Source of the DNA: Deinococcus budaensis
GTDB taxonomy: Bacteria; Deinococcota; Deinococci; Deinococcales; Deinococcaceae
DNA length: 64,000 bases
Assembly (NCBI RefSeq): GCF_014201885.1
Contig: NZ_JACHFN010000013.1
Coordinates: 31,221 to 95,220, forward strand
Direction of reading: 5' to 3'
Shown here: one piece after another, positions 42,866-52,771 of the stretch
Position numbering within the stretch: position 1 is the stretch's first letter
Layout of the letters: each line of letters begins with the position of its first letter
Translations under genes and position numbers: made by a program
The notes under the pieces: model-generated
Told to the model about the DNA's origin: nothing
The model's input: the letters and a program-made list of their open reading frames with translations, nothing else
Databases searched by the model: none

Positions 42866-44203
42866 TTGCCGCTTGCCCCTCCACGACCCCTCCGCCCGAC
42901 CTTCGTGGCGGAACATACCTGCGTCACCCTCCCGGTGCCCGGGCCGGGAGGGCTGCTGCTGGTCAATGGCCAGCTCGTTCCCCGGGCCGGGAACGTTCAC
43001 ACCACGCCGTTTATCGAGGCCTGGAGCGGCACGGAGGTGAGCGTCAATGTCCACGACTGGGTAGGCCGGTTGCACTTCACGAGTACAGACGGACAGGTGG
43101 ACGAGGCCGTTCACGTGTTTCCCGCCAAGCTCGCGCCGGAACCGGAAACCGCCTTCGCAGCCCTGCGCCGGATGGTGGACCGCCTCCCCGACCTCACGGA
43201 CCGGCTGAGCTATCCCACCGGGCTCGTCCCGGTCACCGGGGGGCTTCAGGGCCAGCCTCTCCAGCTCGCGGACGTGGAGCAGGTGGCGCTTGAGGCTTGG
43301 CGGCTGACCCGGGCCTGGCACCGGGCGCCGCGCTGGACCCAGGGCGCGCCGCGGCGCGTCGTGCGGGGCGGGGGCGTGCCAGACCGGGTGGACTGGCCCC
43401 TCACGCTGGACCACTGGGGCCGGGGGGGCTTCCCGGACCACGTGGCCCGCGACCTGCCGCACCTGACCCTGCCGGAGGGCCTTCGCCACCTCAGAGACCT
43501 CTGGGGAGCAGTGGCGGCGAGCGCCGATGGCCTCCGGGGCGGCGAGGCCCTGGCGGCGCGGGCACGGGCCGCCCTGGGGGGACTCCCGGAACTGGCCCGG
43601 ACCGGCCCAGCCGAGCAGGGGCAGGGGCCCACTTCGCGGGCCGCGCGGGCACTGCTCGACCGGCTCGAACGGGTGCGCCGCCAGGCCACCGACCTGCCCC
43701 TCGGTCACGTCCGCATACCCGACCTGTACGAAGTGTGGGTCCAGGCCACCGTGCTGCACGCCCTGGGCGCCACGGACGGCACCTTCGAGCAAAGTAGCCA
43801 GGGTCTCTATGTCGGCACCTTCCGTGGACCGGGCGTAACCGTCACGCTCAACCCGCGCCTGGGTTTCCGCGGTGTGGGGCAGAGCCAGCAGCACCTGATG
43901 CCGGACCTGCTCGCGGTCTTTTCGACCGGGGACGCCCTGATTGCGGACGTGAAATACCGGCCCCTCGACCGGCTGCCCACCGAGCAGGCCCGCGAGGTCA
44001 ACCGGCAATTGCTGGCCTATATGGGCCTCGCGCACGCGGCGACCGGGCTCGTTCTGTGGCCCGCACCGCTGAAGGAACCCTTCCGGGAAGAGCCCCTCCC
44101 GGGGGGGCGCGCCCGGCTGCTGCGCCTGCGCTGTCACCCCCTGGATCCTCCCGGCACCCTCGCAGCCGCCTTCCGCGCCCTGAACCTTCCTGGAGTCTCT
44201 TAA
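42866..44203 (+). CDS. McrC-like PD-(D/E)XK nuclease subunit
   Basis: 445 aa from the TTG at 42866, chosen because TAGGCT lies 7 nt upstream. The C-terminal third carries the nuclease signature of McrC/DUF2357 proteins: RIPDLYEVWVQATVLHALG, then QQHLMPDLLAVFSTGDALIADVKYRPL (PD...D-x-K), then QLLAYMGLAHAATGLVLWP. The N-terminal half is beta-rich, then helical, as in McrC-type partners that dock on a GTPase/AAA ring. It overlaps the AAA gene by three bases (TAATG). The pair should form a DNA translocase-nuclease. The target is unknown. Confidence 0.75.
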   Translation: MPLAPPRPLRPTFVAEHTCVTLPVPGPGGLLLVNGQLVPRAGNVHTTPFIEAWSGTEVSVNVHDWVGRLHFTSTDGQVDEAVHVFPAKLAPEPETAFAALRRMVDRLPDLTDRLSYPTGLVPVTGGLQGQPLQLADVEQVALEAWRLTRAWHRAPRWTQGAPRRVVRGGGVPDRVDWPLTLDHWGRGGFPDHVARDLPHLTLPEGLRHLRDLWGAVAASADGLRGGEALAARARAALGGLPELARTGPAEQGQGPTSRAARALLDRLERVRRQATDLPLGHVRIPDLYEVWVQATVLHALGATDGTFEQSSQGLYVGTFRGPGVTVTLNPRLGFRGVGQSQQHLMPDLLAVFSTGDALIADVKYRPLDRLPTEQAREVNRQLLAYMGLAHAATGLVLWPAPLKEPFREEPLPGGRARLLRLRCHPLDPPGTLAAAFRALNLPGVS

Positions 44204-46050
44204 TGCATTCGGTCAACGTCTTCGCACAACACAAGATTCTGTACGACACCCTCACCCGCCTGTCCGGGGACGAGCAGGCGGCCCTGGACCGCGCCATGCT
44301 GGGCGGCGGCTGGAGCAAGGACGTGAATGGGAACCTGCTCTCCGGCCTGCAGGCCCTCCCCCTTCCTCAGGGGGGGCAGACGACGGCCACGCTGGACCTG
44401 GCGTTCGACTGGCCGGATTCAGCGACCCGCACGCTCGCGATGGGTGTGGCGCACCCTCAGCTGCTGGTCAGCGAAGTGCACGGCGCGTCTCCCCGGGGCG
44501 ACCTGTGGCTACATCAGCTGGGGCTCGCCAGTGACGTGGAGGGGCAGCCGCTCGTCATGTACGCCGGAGTCCCCCGCCCTCTGGTGACCGAGGTCCAGCG
44601 GCAACTGCGGGCGGCCATCCGCAGCGAAAGCCCGGTGGTGAGCGCGTACCGGCCCGTTCCCCTGGGCGAGACGGTCCGGGTGCTCGAAGCGCAGGTGGTG
44701 ACCCGGCAGCGGGACAGGCGGGTGACCAAGGTCAAGACGCTCGATGTGTACGACCTGCACCTCGAACAGGCTGGCGGGATCTCCCGCTGTCAAGCGGCTC
44801 GGCGGGCGGGCCTGCGCGAGGACGGCGCGCCCCTCCCGGTGCTGGGAGGCAGCGGGATGAGGGCGCTCGTGCTGCACGCCTTGACCGGCGTCCCGGCAGC
44901 CCCCTTCGCGGTTGTGGACGGCCAGACTCCGCCCACGCCGCCCGCCTCCGCCGAGCAACTGCTGGGCCGCCTCACCACCACACCGCCTCCCCCGGTGTCC
45001 AAACCCAAGCCTCAGCCCGCTCCACCGCCCCGCCCGCGCACTCCAACTCCACCTTCCCGGCCGGAGGCCGCGCCGCGTGCGCCGGAACCGGAACCCGAGG
45101 CGGTGGCCCCGCCACCTCCGCCGCCGCCCCCAGCCGATCCCTGGCTCACCCTGCCGGAGCGCATGGCGGTCGAGCCGGGCATCGTCGAGGTGGCCCGCAA
45201 GACCCTGGAACGCCACCGGCCACTGCTGCTCACCGGGTCGCCGGGTGTGGGCAAGACGCTGCTCGCCACCCTGCTCGCCGAGGCGCTGTGCGGAGAGGGG
45301 AACTACACCCTGGTCACCGCCGACGCCCGCTGGACCAGCAGCGAGGTGCTCGGCGGCCTGCGGGTGGTGCCCGGCGACAGCCTGCGTTACGCGTTCATGC
45401 CGGGCGTCGTGACCCGCGCGGCCCAGCGTCACGCGCAGAGCATGCAGGCCACGGGACGCCCCCACGCCCTGATCGTTGACGAGTTCAACCGCGCCCACCA
45501 GGACGAGGCCTTCGGACGGCTGCTCACCCTGCTGGACGCCCGCTACCGAACCCAGCTCCCCCTGGTCGGCCCGGACGACGGCGCGCCCGAGGAGGTGTTC
45601 CTCCCCGCGGACTTCCTCCTGATCGGAACCCTCAACGATGCGGACACGGCCCGGCTACATGACCTCAGTGCTGCCCTGCAACGGCGCTTCACGACGGTCC
45701 ACCTGGAGGTCCCCGCGTCCGAACGGACCCACCTCGAGCGGATGTATGCCGAGATCCCCCAGGTCACCTTTGACGCGCTGTACGGCGTGGTGGGGACCAG
45801 TGGGCCACAGGACCGGGCAGAGGGCCGGCTGCGCAGTCACGTGACGGTCGGGACGCACTTCATGAGCGAGGTGCTCGAGTACGTACGGGCAGGCATGACG
45901 CTCGATGCCTCGCTGTCCACGCTCGCCGCGAGCCACCTCAGCCACCTGACCCGGGTCGATCTTGAGCGGCTTGCCGAGCGCGCTGCAGAGCACCGGCTTC
46001 AGGGCCTGAGGGCGCAGCTGGAAAAGGCGGTAAGCGTTACGGCCTTCTGA
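44203..46050 (+). CDS. McrB/MoxR-like AAA ATPase
   Basis: 615 aa from the ATG at 44203, inside the previous stop. The N-terminal domain (1-235) is of unknown family and may read DNA. A Pro-rich linker (about 245-315) follows. The AAA domain shows Walker A GSPGVGKTLLATLL (about 345), Walker B ALIVDEFNRAHQDEAFG (about 425, the McrB-type D-E-x-N-R-A) and sensor LIGTLNDADTARLHDLS, then a lid helix region. With the McrC-like gene in front, the order is C-B, reversed from E. coli mcrBC. The nucleotide used (GTP or ATP) cannot be told. Confidence 0.8.
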   Translation: MHSVNVFAQHKILYDTLTRLSGDEQAALDRAMLGGGWSKDVNGNLLSGLQALPLPQGGQTTATLDLAFDWPDSATRTLAMGVAHPQLLVSEVHGASPRGDLWLHQLGLASDVEGQPLVMYAGVPRPLVTEVQRQLRAAIRSESPVVSAYRPVPLGETVRVLEAQVVTRQRDRRVTKVKTLDVYDLHLEQAGGISRCQAARRAGLREDGAPLPVLGGSGMRALVLHALTGVPAAPFAVVDGQTPPTPPASAEQLLGRLTTTPPPPVSKPKPQPAPPPRPRTPTPPSRPEAAPRAPEPEPEAVAPPPPPPPPADPWLTLPERMAVEPGIVEVARKTLERHRPLLLTGSPGVGKTLLATLLAEALCGEGNYTLVTADARWTSSEVLGGLRVVPGDSLRYAFMPGVVTRAAQRHAQSMQATGRPHALIVDEFNRAHQDEAFGRLLTLLDARYRTQLPLVGPDDGAPEEVFLPADFLLIGTLNDADTARLHDLSAALQRRFTTVHLEVPASERTHLERMYAEIPQVTFDALYGVVGTSGPQDRAEGRLRSHVTVGTHFMSEVLEYVRAGMTLDASLSTLAASHLSHLTRVDLERLAERAAEHRLQGLRAQLEKAVSVTAF

Positions 46051-46139
46051 CTTATCTCTCCAAACCCCTGCTGGCCACAGCAATGGCTGTCTCTTGGCGG
46101 TCATCACACCGAGAGCCGCGACCGGCCCGATCCCGGGCT

Positions 46140-46226
46140 TTCCTGGGGCATGTCCAAGCCGCGGCCACCAAGGTCTACATTCATTCCGCCCAGGCACAGG
46201 AGAAGGCGGTCAACCGCGAATGGTGA
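46140..46226 (+). pseudogene. integrase C-terminal remnant
   Basis: Twenty-eight codons and a stop read FLGHVQAAATKVYIHSAQAQ and end EKAVNREW, nearly the same as the end of the integrase at 15617 (FLGHSQAATTEVYIHYARAQ, DKAVNRDW). The nucleophilic Tyr is kept but the rest of the gene is missing. The remaining sequence of 46051-46406 has no gene. TACAAT (46378-46383) and a GAGGAGG ribosome-binding site before 46407 belong to the next operon. Confidence 0.8.
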
Positions 46227-46406
46227 GCGCAGCTGAGGCTCCCGCCCCCTCACAAGCCAGCAACGGGGTACGTGCCTCCCGAATCTGCAGCGTTGCTTGA
46301 GCCCCCCTGCACCTCCCCCTTGCCCGAAGAGCGGCCTCGGCGACGCATTTGCCACCGCCCGCAATTCCAAAGGCCCCTACAATAGGCGTCGTTCACGAGG
46401 AGGTCC

Positions 46407-48353
46407 ATGGGACTGCGCGACTTGCTGCGAGCCATTTTCAACCCAAGGGGGACGGCTGCGGAGCCGCCCCCACCGCCTGCACCAGCTGCCCGTACCACAG
46501 GGCAACACAGGTCAGGGGCGGTGCCGGAACCGCAGTTCGCCAGTGTGGATCTCGAAGAACTAGGCCGGGCTGAAACGACCTCCGCAGTTCCCCCACGCCC
46601 CGTGGATTCCAGGCTGTCTTCGGCAGTGCCGCGCCGCCCAGCACCTCCCCACGGCAGACGGTGGCTCGCCCTGCAAAAGCGGCGGGCGACCAGGGGATCA
46701 TTTCTGTTCGACGCCCGGCAATGGGTCAGCACGGCCCACAGCGCGGTTCCCCACGCGCCCCTGAAAGCGTACTGGACCACGTACGCCGATCTGAACACCG
46801 AGCAGCGCCAGTGGTACTTCTACTGGCGCACCCGCTTCCGCTCAGGCGAGGCCCTGCCCACCGACCTGAGCTACGTCTTCCTGCACACGTACGAGATCCT
46901 GCATGGGGTCGGCTTCGAGAACCCGGCTGTGGCCTTCGCACAGCTGGAGAGGCTGTGGCAGAGTTACCGGACGCAGCATCCCAGCCTCGACCGTTATCTG
47001 GTTGACTGGCTGAGTGACTTCGTCCACTACTACGAGCTGACCGGGGCAGACAGCGCAGGCTGGCTGGCGCGCGCCCCACGGTTCAGAACCTTCGCCTCCG
47101 GGGACGAAATCATCGAGGCCTGGCTGGCCTCGGAGGACCGCGCAGCCCTGACGGAGGGGGTCTTCCAGGCCCTGATCACCTACCGCCCCTCGGAAAACAA
47201 GTTCTACCGGGACAGTGCCGATCAGGCAGATCTGCAGGCCACGTTGCAGCGGGCTGTCCTGTTGACCGATGCCTACCACCACCAGGTCCACGGTGAGTCC
47301 GTCTTCACGGCCCTGGCGCCCCAGCAGGTTCGTGAGCACAGCCGCCAGGCCTTTTCGGGGGCGGTCTTCGAGGGTGAAGCGGTCGAAAGGGAGACGACAC
47401 GGGTCCGGGCGTTCCGGGACGACGGCCGCCTGATCGCGCACCTGACCGTTGCCGTGCGGTATGCCGAGAACCTGGCCCGTCGCCGCGCCGGGTTTCGCAG
47501 CCTGCTGCGTGGCGTGGACATCGAACCGGAGCTGGCCGCCTACTTGGACGAACATCTCTATCCACGGGTTCGCCCGAGCATCCAGATTGATGCCGAGCGC
47601 CTGACGGCCCTTCAGCGGGACTCCAGTGAGATTCGGGAGCGGCTGATGGAGGACGTGCTTCTGGAAGACACCCGCCTTGAAGTGCCGCCCGCGACGGTCT
47701 CCCCTGTCCCGGAACCTGTGGAGGTGCGAACCTATCTCCTCCCGGAGGAAACCCCCGAGGGGCACCTCACGGACCTCGAAGCGGTGGCCGACATCCTGGA
47801 CGCCCTGCTGGCCCCCGGGCGTGACCTCCTCGATCAGCTCCGCCAGCGGGCATGGGAAGCGCCCCCCAGCGCACTCAGGGTGCCCGGAGGCAGCTTTCTG
47901 AGCAGCCTGGTGGATCAGGTCAATGAAGCCGCCCAGGCGCGTCTGGGGGACGTACTGCTTGCCGAGGAGCATGGGGCACTGGTCGTCCTCGAGGATTACC
48001 GCGACGAGCTGGAATATCTGCTGGCGCTGACAGCTCAAGACCCCCGGGCCACAGCTCCTGCCAGCGGTCCATGGACAGACCTGGCGCGGCGGCTGACGCC
48101 GCTGCAGCTGGTCGTCCTCCAGCGGCTGGGGCACGCGCCGGTTCCCCTGCGGGACCTCGACGCCCTGGCCTTGCAGCACGGCACCATGGGCAGCGTGGTG
48201 CTCGAGGAGATGAATGCCGCCGCGCTGGACACCGTCGGTGACCTGTTGACCGACCCCTACCTCGACCCCATCACCCTGGAGGAAGCCCACCGTTTTGGCG
48301 TACTGCGTACCCTGAGCGCGGCGGGCCTGACCTCACCGGAGGCCAAGGCATGA
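46407..48353 (+). CDS. TerB-N/TerB-C domain protein
   Basis: 648 aa; GAGGAGG lies 3 nt before the ATG. After a Pro-rich, unstructured N-terminus (about 15-80), the TerB-N domain reads YADLNTEQRQWYFYWRTRFR, then LSYVFLHTYEILHGVG. A helical middle follows, and a TerB-C-like end (about 540-640) with LQLVVLQRLGHAPVPLRDLD and VLEEMNAAALDTVGD. TerB-N/C proteins often precede a DUF2791 ATPase and a helicase in phage-defence loci; exactly these follow, with a 4-nt overlap. Likely role: a scaffold or substrate-sensing subunit of that complex. Confidence 0.8.
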   Translation: MGLRDLLRAIFNPRGTAAEPPPPPAPAARTTGQHRSGAVPEPQFASVDLEELGRAETTSAVPPRPVDSRLSSAVPRRPAPPHGRRWLALQKRRATRGSFLFDARQWVSTAHSAVPHAPLKAYWTTYADLNTEQRQWYFYWRTRFRSGEALPTDLSYVFLHTYEILHGVGFENPAVAFAQLERLWQSYRTQHPSLDRYLVDWLSDFVHYYELTGADSAGWLARAPRFRTFASGDEIIEAWLASEDRAALTEGVFQALITYRPSENKFYRDSADQADLQATLQRAVLLTDAYHHQVHGESVFTALAPQQVREHSRQAFSGAVFEGEAVERETTRVRAFRDDGRLIAHLTVAVRYAENLARRRAGFRSLLRGVDIEPELAAYLDEHLYPRVRPSIQIDAERLTALQRDSSEIRERLMEDVLLEDTRLEVPPATVSPVPEPVEVRTYLLPEETPEGHLTDLEAVADILDALLAPGRDLLDQLRQRAWEAPPSALRVPGGSFLSSLVDQVNEAAQARLGDVLLAEEHGALVVLEDYRDELEYLLALTAQDPRATAPASGPWTDLARRLTPLQLVVLQRLGHAPVPLRDLDALALQHGTMGSVVLEEMNAAALDTVGDLLTDPYLDPITLEEAHRFGVLRTLSAAGLTSPEAKA

Positions 48354-49705
48354 CCACCCAGTCCCCCCCTATTCCGAAGCGCGTGACTGCGGCGCTGTTT
48401 CAGGCCCTTGGCGCTGGCGTGGTGCCCAGCCTGGGTATCGAGCACATCGTGGTCGGCCGTAAACCCGAGATTGAGGCCCTGCTGGGAGATCTGGAGAACG
48501 TCCGGGAAGGCGGGGCCGGGTTCCGGATCATCGCAGGGCGGTACGGAGCGGGCAAATCGTTTCTCCTGCAACTGCTGCGCAGCTACGCGCTGAACCGCAA
48601 CTTCGTGGTGGCCAGCGCCGACCTCAGTCCCGAGCGGCGCCTGACCGGCGCGCGGGGGCAAGGGCTGGCCACCTACCGCGAACTGACCCGCAATCTGTCG
48701 ACCCGGGTGCGGCAGGAGGGCGGTGCCCTGAGCGCCGTACTGGAAAAATGGATCAGCACCCTGCAAGGCCAGGTGGTCGCGCAGGGAATGCAACCCGGCG
48801 ATCCGGCGTTCGGCCCGGAGGTGGAACAGCGCATTCGTGAAGCGGTCAGCGACCTTGAGGGGATGGTGCATGGCTTTGACTTCGCGGCAGTTATCAGCGC
48901 GTACTGGCGGGGTCACCAGGCAGGCGACGACGCCCTGAAAAACGCCGCGCTGAAGTGGTTGCGCGGGGAGTACAGCACCAAAACCGAGGCCAGGGAAGCC
49001 CTGGGCGTACGGGTGATCATTGACGACGACGGCTGGTACGACTACGTCAAGCTGCTGGCACACTTCGTGCACGCGATCGGTTATGCGGGGCTGGTCGTGG
49101 TCATCGATGAGGCGGTCAACCTTTACAAGGTCACCCAGAGCGGCGCCCGGCACGCGAACTACGAGAAGCTGCTCACCATCCTCAACGACACCCTTCAGGG
49201 CCGGGCACAGCACCTGCAGGTGCTGGTCGGCGCGACCCCGCAGATGGTCGAGGACACCCGCCGGGGCCTGTATTCCTACGAAGCCCTCCGAACCCGGCTG
49301 GAAAGCAGCCGCTTTGCTGTGGGCGGCCTTCAGGACTACGCGGGGCCGATGCTGCGGCTCGAGACCCTCGCGCAGGAGGAAGTCTTCGCCCTGTTGCACC
49401 GCTTGCGGGAACTGCACGCCCTGCACCACGGCGCTGCGGTGACCGTGACCGATGACGAGCTGGTCGCCTTCATGGCGGAGGTGCTGGGCCGCCTCGGTGC
49501 CCCGGAGTTCCTGACGCCACGGGACGTCACGCGGGATTTCGTCAGTGTCCTGAACCTGCTGCGGCAGCATCGGCACTTGAGCTTCCTGGGCCTGGTGCAG
49601 TCGAGCGACTTCCAGCCCTCACGCACCGACGTCCTGGCCGAGGCCAGACGCGAGGAAGCGCCTCCTGCGCCCGACACCGCCGAATTCGCCGCATTCGAGC
49701 TGTAA
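48350..49705 (+). CDS. BrxD-like (DUF2791) ATP-binding protein
   Basis: 451 aa. Walker A is GRYGAGKSFLLQLL (about 63). Sequence around it (VPSLGIEHIVVGRKPEIEAL, then VVASADLSPERRLTG) is typical of the DUF2791/BrxD P-loop family of BREX types 2 and 3 and of TerB loci. Walker B is GLVVVIDEAVNLYKV (about 250), followed by VLVGATPQMVEDTRRGLYSYEALRTRL. ATG overlaps the previous stop (ATGA), and the Lhr-like gene follows after 10 bp. It is expected to control the helicase in an ATP-dependent way. No PglZ or PglX is present, so this is not a full BREX system. Confidence 0.88.
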   Translation: MTTQSPPIPKRVTAALFQALGAGVVPSLGIEHIVVGRKPEIEALLGDLENVREGGAGFRIIAGRYGAGKSFLLQLLRSYALNRNFVVASADLSPERRLTGARGQGLATYRELTRNLSTRVRQEGGALSAVLEKWISTLQGQVVAQGMQPGDPAFGPEVEQRIREAVSDLEGMVHGFDFAAVISAYWRGHQAGDDALKNAALKWLRGEYSTKTEAREALGVRVIIDDDGWYDYVKLLAHFVHAIGYAGLVVVIDEAVNLYKVTQSGARHANYEKLLTILNDTLQGRAQHLQVLVGATPQMVEDTRRGLYSYEALRTRLESSRFAVGGLQDYAGPMLRLETLAQEEVFALLHRLRELHALHHGAAVTVTDDELVAFMAEVLGRLGAPEFLTPRDVTRDFVSVLNLLRQHRHLSFLGLVQSSDFQPSRTDVLAEARREEAPPAPDTAEFAAFEL

Positions 49706-49715
49706 GGCTGCCGCC

Positions 49716-51902
49716 GTGACTGCCGAGCCGTTTTCCCGCCTGGCGCCGTTTATCCAGGACCACATCTGGCGGCAGGGTTGGACGGAGATCCGGTCGGTGC
49801 AGGCCGCCGCCTGCGCGGCGATCCTCGACACCGATGACCACGTCCTGATCACCAGCGGCACCGCCAGCGGCAAGACCGAGGCGGCGCTGCTTCCCATCCT
49901 CACGCAGCTGCACGGTGATCCGCCCTCCAGCATCGGCGTGCTGTACATCGGTCCCCTCAAGGCCCTGATCAACGACCAGTTCTTCCGCCTGGAGGGCCTG
50001 CTCGCCGACTCGGGTCTCCCGGTGGAGGCCTGGCACGGGGACGTGAGCGCGGCGCGCAAGCGCCGTACCCTGCAGCGGGCGCGGGGCCTGCTACAGATCA
50101 CACCCGAGTCACTGGAAGCCCTGCTGCTGCGCCGCGCCAACCTGCTCGCGCAGGTCTTCGGCGACCTGAGGTTCGTGGTGATCGATGAGGTGCACGCCTT
50201 CATGGCCGATGAGCGCGGGCGGCAGGTGCTGTGCCTGCTCGAGCGGCTGGAGCGGGTCATAAAGAGTCCCCCCCGCCGCGTCGGACTGTCTGCCACCCTG
50301 GGGGACGTGGGGCTGGCTGGCGCGTGGCTGAAGGCCGGTACCGGACGGGACGTCCAGGTCGTTCAGGACACGGGCGGGCGGCGGCGCTTGCAACTCGCGC
50401 TGGAGCATTTCAGCAGCCAGAAGGTGGAAGGGGACGAGTCGTCCCCACCGACAGAGGTGCCGGGGCTGTACGAGCACCTCTATGCGCATACCCTGGACCG
50501 CAAGAGCCTGATCTTTCGCAACACCCGGCAGGGCGTCGAGGACACGGTGGTGGCCCTGCGTGACCTTGCGCAGCGGGGCGGCACAGCTGACCTGTACCAC
50601 GTGCACCACGGGAGCGTCGCCACTGCCTACCGGGAGGACGCCGAACGGGCCATGAAAGAGGAGGGCGTGCCCGCCTGCACGGTCGCCACCGTGACCCTGG
50701 AACTGGGCATCGACCTGGGGCAACTCGAACGGGTCTTGCAGGTCGATCCCCCGCCCAGTGTGTCGAGCTTCGTGCAGCGGCTCGGCCGCACAGGACGGCG
50801 GGGCGAACCTGGGGAGATGATCCTGTACACGCTGGGCCGCGAGGATCCTGACGCTCCGCCCCACCGCCGCCTGCCCTGGTCCCTCTTGCAGACGGTCGCC
50901 ATGGTGCAGCTGTACCTTGAGGAGCGCTGGGTCGAACCTGCCCGGCAGCCGCGGCTGCCCTTCAGCCTGCTGGTGCACCAGACCCTGGCCGCCCTCGAGC
51001 AGTACGGCGAACAGCACCCACGGGAACTGGCGGCCAGGGTACTGACCCTCACACCTTTCCAGCAGGTGGCGCACGAGCAGTACCGCGCCCTGCTGCATCA
51101 CCTGCTGGGGACCGAACTCATCCAGCGCACCGACGAGGGCGGTCTCATCGTCGGCCTCAGCGGGGAGAGGCTGGTCGCCGACTGGCGCTTCTACGCCGTC
51201 TTCCCGGAGGTGCCGGAGTACCCCGTCTTCCACGGCACCAGCCAGATCGGGACGCTCAGCAGTCTGCCGGAGGTGGGGCAGGTGATCTCGCTGACTGGCC
51301 GGGCCTGGCGGGTCACCGAACGGGACGAGACCCGGCGCGAGGTGTTCGTGCAGCGGGCCAGGGGCAGAAACACCAGCGCCTGGCTGGGGGGCGGCGGGGA
51401 GGTTCATGACCGTGTGGTGCAGAAGATGCGGGAGGTGCTCGTGGGAGAGACCCATTATCCCTATCTTCAGCCTGCCGCGCAGCGGCGCCTCGCCGAGGCC
51501 CGGCACCTGGCCCAGACCTCAGGGCTGCTGACGGGGCCACTGCACCCGCTCAGCGAACGGCAACTGCTCTACCTGCCCTGGCGGGGCACCCGGGTTCACC
51601 GCAGCATCGGTACCCTGCTGGCCGAGGTACAGACACGTTTCACCGTGGACCACAACGACACGCCCTTCTCCCTGGTGCTGAACGGCACCGAAGCGGAGGT
51701 CAGAGCCTACCTGTCCACGGGGCTGCCTGACCCCGGAAGCCTCCGCACACAGCTGCGTCAAACGCTGCTCGCCTCTTCCACCCCCCTCGGTGATCAGAAG
51801 TTCGACCGTTTCGTCCCCAGACCGCTGTTGGTCGAAGCTCATCTCGGGGATGACCTGGACCTGGTCCAGGCGCTGGAGGATCTCCGCAACCTGGCTCCTT
51901 AG
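49716..51902 (+). CDS. Lhr-like DEAD/H helicase (BrxHI-type)
   Basis: 728 aa, GTG start at 49716. Superfamily 2 motifs in order: ITSGTASGKTEAALLPIL (about 47), YIGPLKALINDQ, ITPESLEALLL, VVIDEVHAFMADERG (about 155), GLSATLGD, SLIFRNTRQGVEDT, VATVTLELGIDLG and QRLGRTGRRGEPG (about 355). The remaining 350 residues match the Lhr/BrxHI style core rather than full-length Lhr, which is twice as long. It is the motor of the TerB-BrxD-helicase set. A dead phosphoesterase gene on the other strand follows it. Confidence 0.88.
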   Translation: MTAEPFSRLAPFIQDHIWRQGWTEIRSVQAAACAAILDTDDHVLITSGTASGKTEAALLPILTQLHGDPPSSIGVLYIGPLKALINDQFFRLEGLLADSGLPVEAWHGDVSAARKRRTLQRARGLLQITPESLEALLLRRANLLAQVFGDLRFVVIDEVHAFMADERGRQVLCLLERLERVIKSPPRRVGLSATLGDVGLAGAWLKAGTGRDVQVVQDTGGRRRLQLALEHFSSQKVEGDESSPPTEVPGLYEHLYAHTLDRKSLIFRNTRQGVEDTVVALRDLAQRGGTADLYHVHHGSVATAYREDAERAMKEEGVPACTVATVTLELGIDLGQLERVLQVDPPPSVSSFVQRLGRTGRRGEPGEMILYTLGREDPDAPPHRRLPWSLLQTVAMVQLYLEERWVEPARQPRLPFSLLVHQTLAALEQYGEQHPRELAARVLTLTPFQQVAHEQYRALLHHLLGTELIQRTDEGGLIVGLSGERLVADWRFYAVFPEVPEYPVFHGTSQIGTLSSLPEVGQVISLTGRAWRVTERDETRREVFVQRARGRNTSAWLGGGGEVHDRVVQKMREVLVGETHYPYLQPAAQRRLAEARHLAQTSGLLTGPLHPLSERQLLYLPWRGTRVHRSIGTLLAEVQTRFTVDHNDTPFSLVLNGTEAEVRAYLSTGLPDPGSLRTQLRQTLLASSTPLGDQKFDRFVPRPLLVEAHLGDDLDLVQALEDLRNLAP

Positions 51903-51988
51903 AACTGTGGGGAGATGATTGCAGTCGCAGCAAGGGCCGCCGGAACCGCCCCAGCACCGACGCAGGGCAACAGGCCCGGCACGAGGGG

Positions 51989-52604
51989 TCACCTCGCTCC
52001 GAGTTCGGTGACCTGTGGAAGCCGGTTCGCCTGATAGCTCACGTCGCAGAGGGCGGCGTTGATGAAGAGGGTCCGTTCCTGTTGCACGCGGCCGTGGCCC
52101 TCGTGGATGTGCCCGAAAACATGCATTCGGGGAGCGAGGCGGTCCACGGCCCTGGCCAGGTGGCGGCAGCCCACGGACTGTCCGGTCGCCGCGGGGCGGG
52201 CCGTGGGTCAGCAGCACGTCCACGCCCTCCGGAATGAGCGGCCACTGGTGTTCCAGGTGGTCTTCTGCACCACCAGAGGCCCACCCCTCAAAGGCGGGAG
52301 TCAGTAGACCGCCCCAGAAGCGCAGACCCCCGAGTTCTACCCCACTGCCTTGCAGGTACGTGACCGACTCCGGCATCAGCGCCCGGGCGACGACCGGGAC
52401 CCGCTCGAAAGCAAAGTTATGGTTGCCCGCGACGAGCAGGCGGCGCCGGAACGACCCCACGGTGGCGAACCAGGCCAGGAAGCGGCTCCCCTCCTCCAGC
52501 CGCCCGCGCGCACTGAAGTCCCCGGTATGAACCAGGACATCTCCGGTGGGCAAACCCACCTGTTCGTGCAGACTGTGGTGATCCGAGAAGCACACCAGCC
52601 GCAT
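51989..52604 (-). pseudogene. metallophosphoesterase, frameshifted second copy
   Basis: A paralog of the gene at 6113. It starts MRLVCFSDHHSLHEQVGLP at 52604 and keeps HTGDFSARG and LLTHGPPRG. After that motif a small deletion near 52185-52200 shifts the frame. The end (VGCRHLARAVDRL, MHVFGHIHEGHG, LFINAALCDVSYQ) lies in another frame, ending at 51989. The GNHD motif has also become GNHN. The frameshift removes the GHIH metal ligands from the product, so the enzyme is dead. The shifted frame stays open, which can mislead automatic callers. Confidence 0.85.
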
Positions 52605-52771
52605 GGTCCAACCTCCCGCCCAGCAGGATGACGCATCGTCAAACGAGCACCCTGACAGAGGAGTCTTTTCACGCGGTGCCGCGGGCAGATTCGTCCCCCG
52701 ACATCGCCTCCCCGTGCTACACCCAATGCCGTGATCCTCCGCTTGCCTGTGTGCTCCGACGTGGTCGCGTC

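Noticed and set aside
46407..51902. BREX system
   Set aside because: BrxD- and BrxHI-like genes are present, but no BrxC, PglX or PglZ is seen in the window.
51519..52604. intact 361-aa phosphoesterase
   Set aside because: After the THGPPRG motif the frame is wrong; the GHIH motif lies in a different frame, so this is a frameshift.
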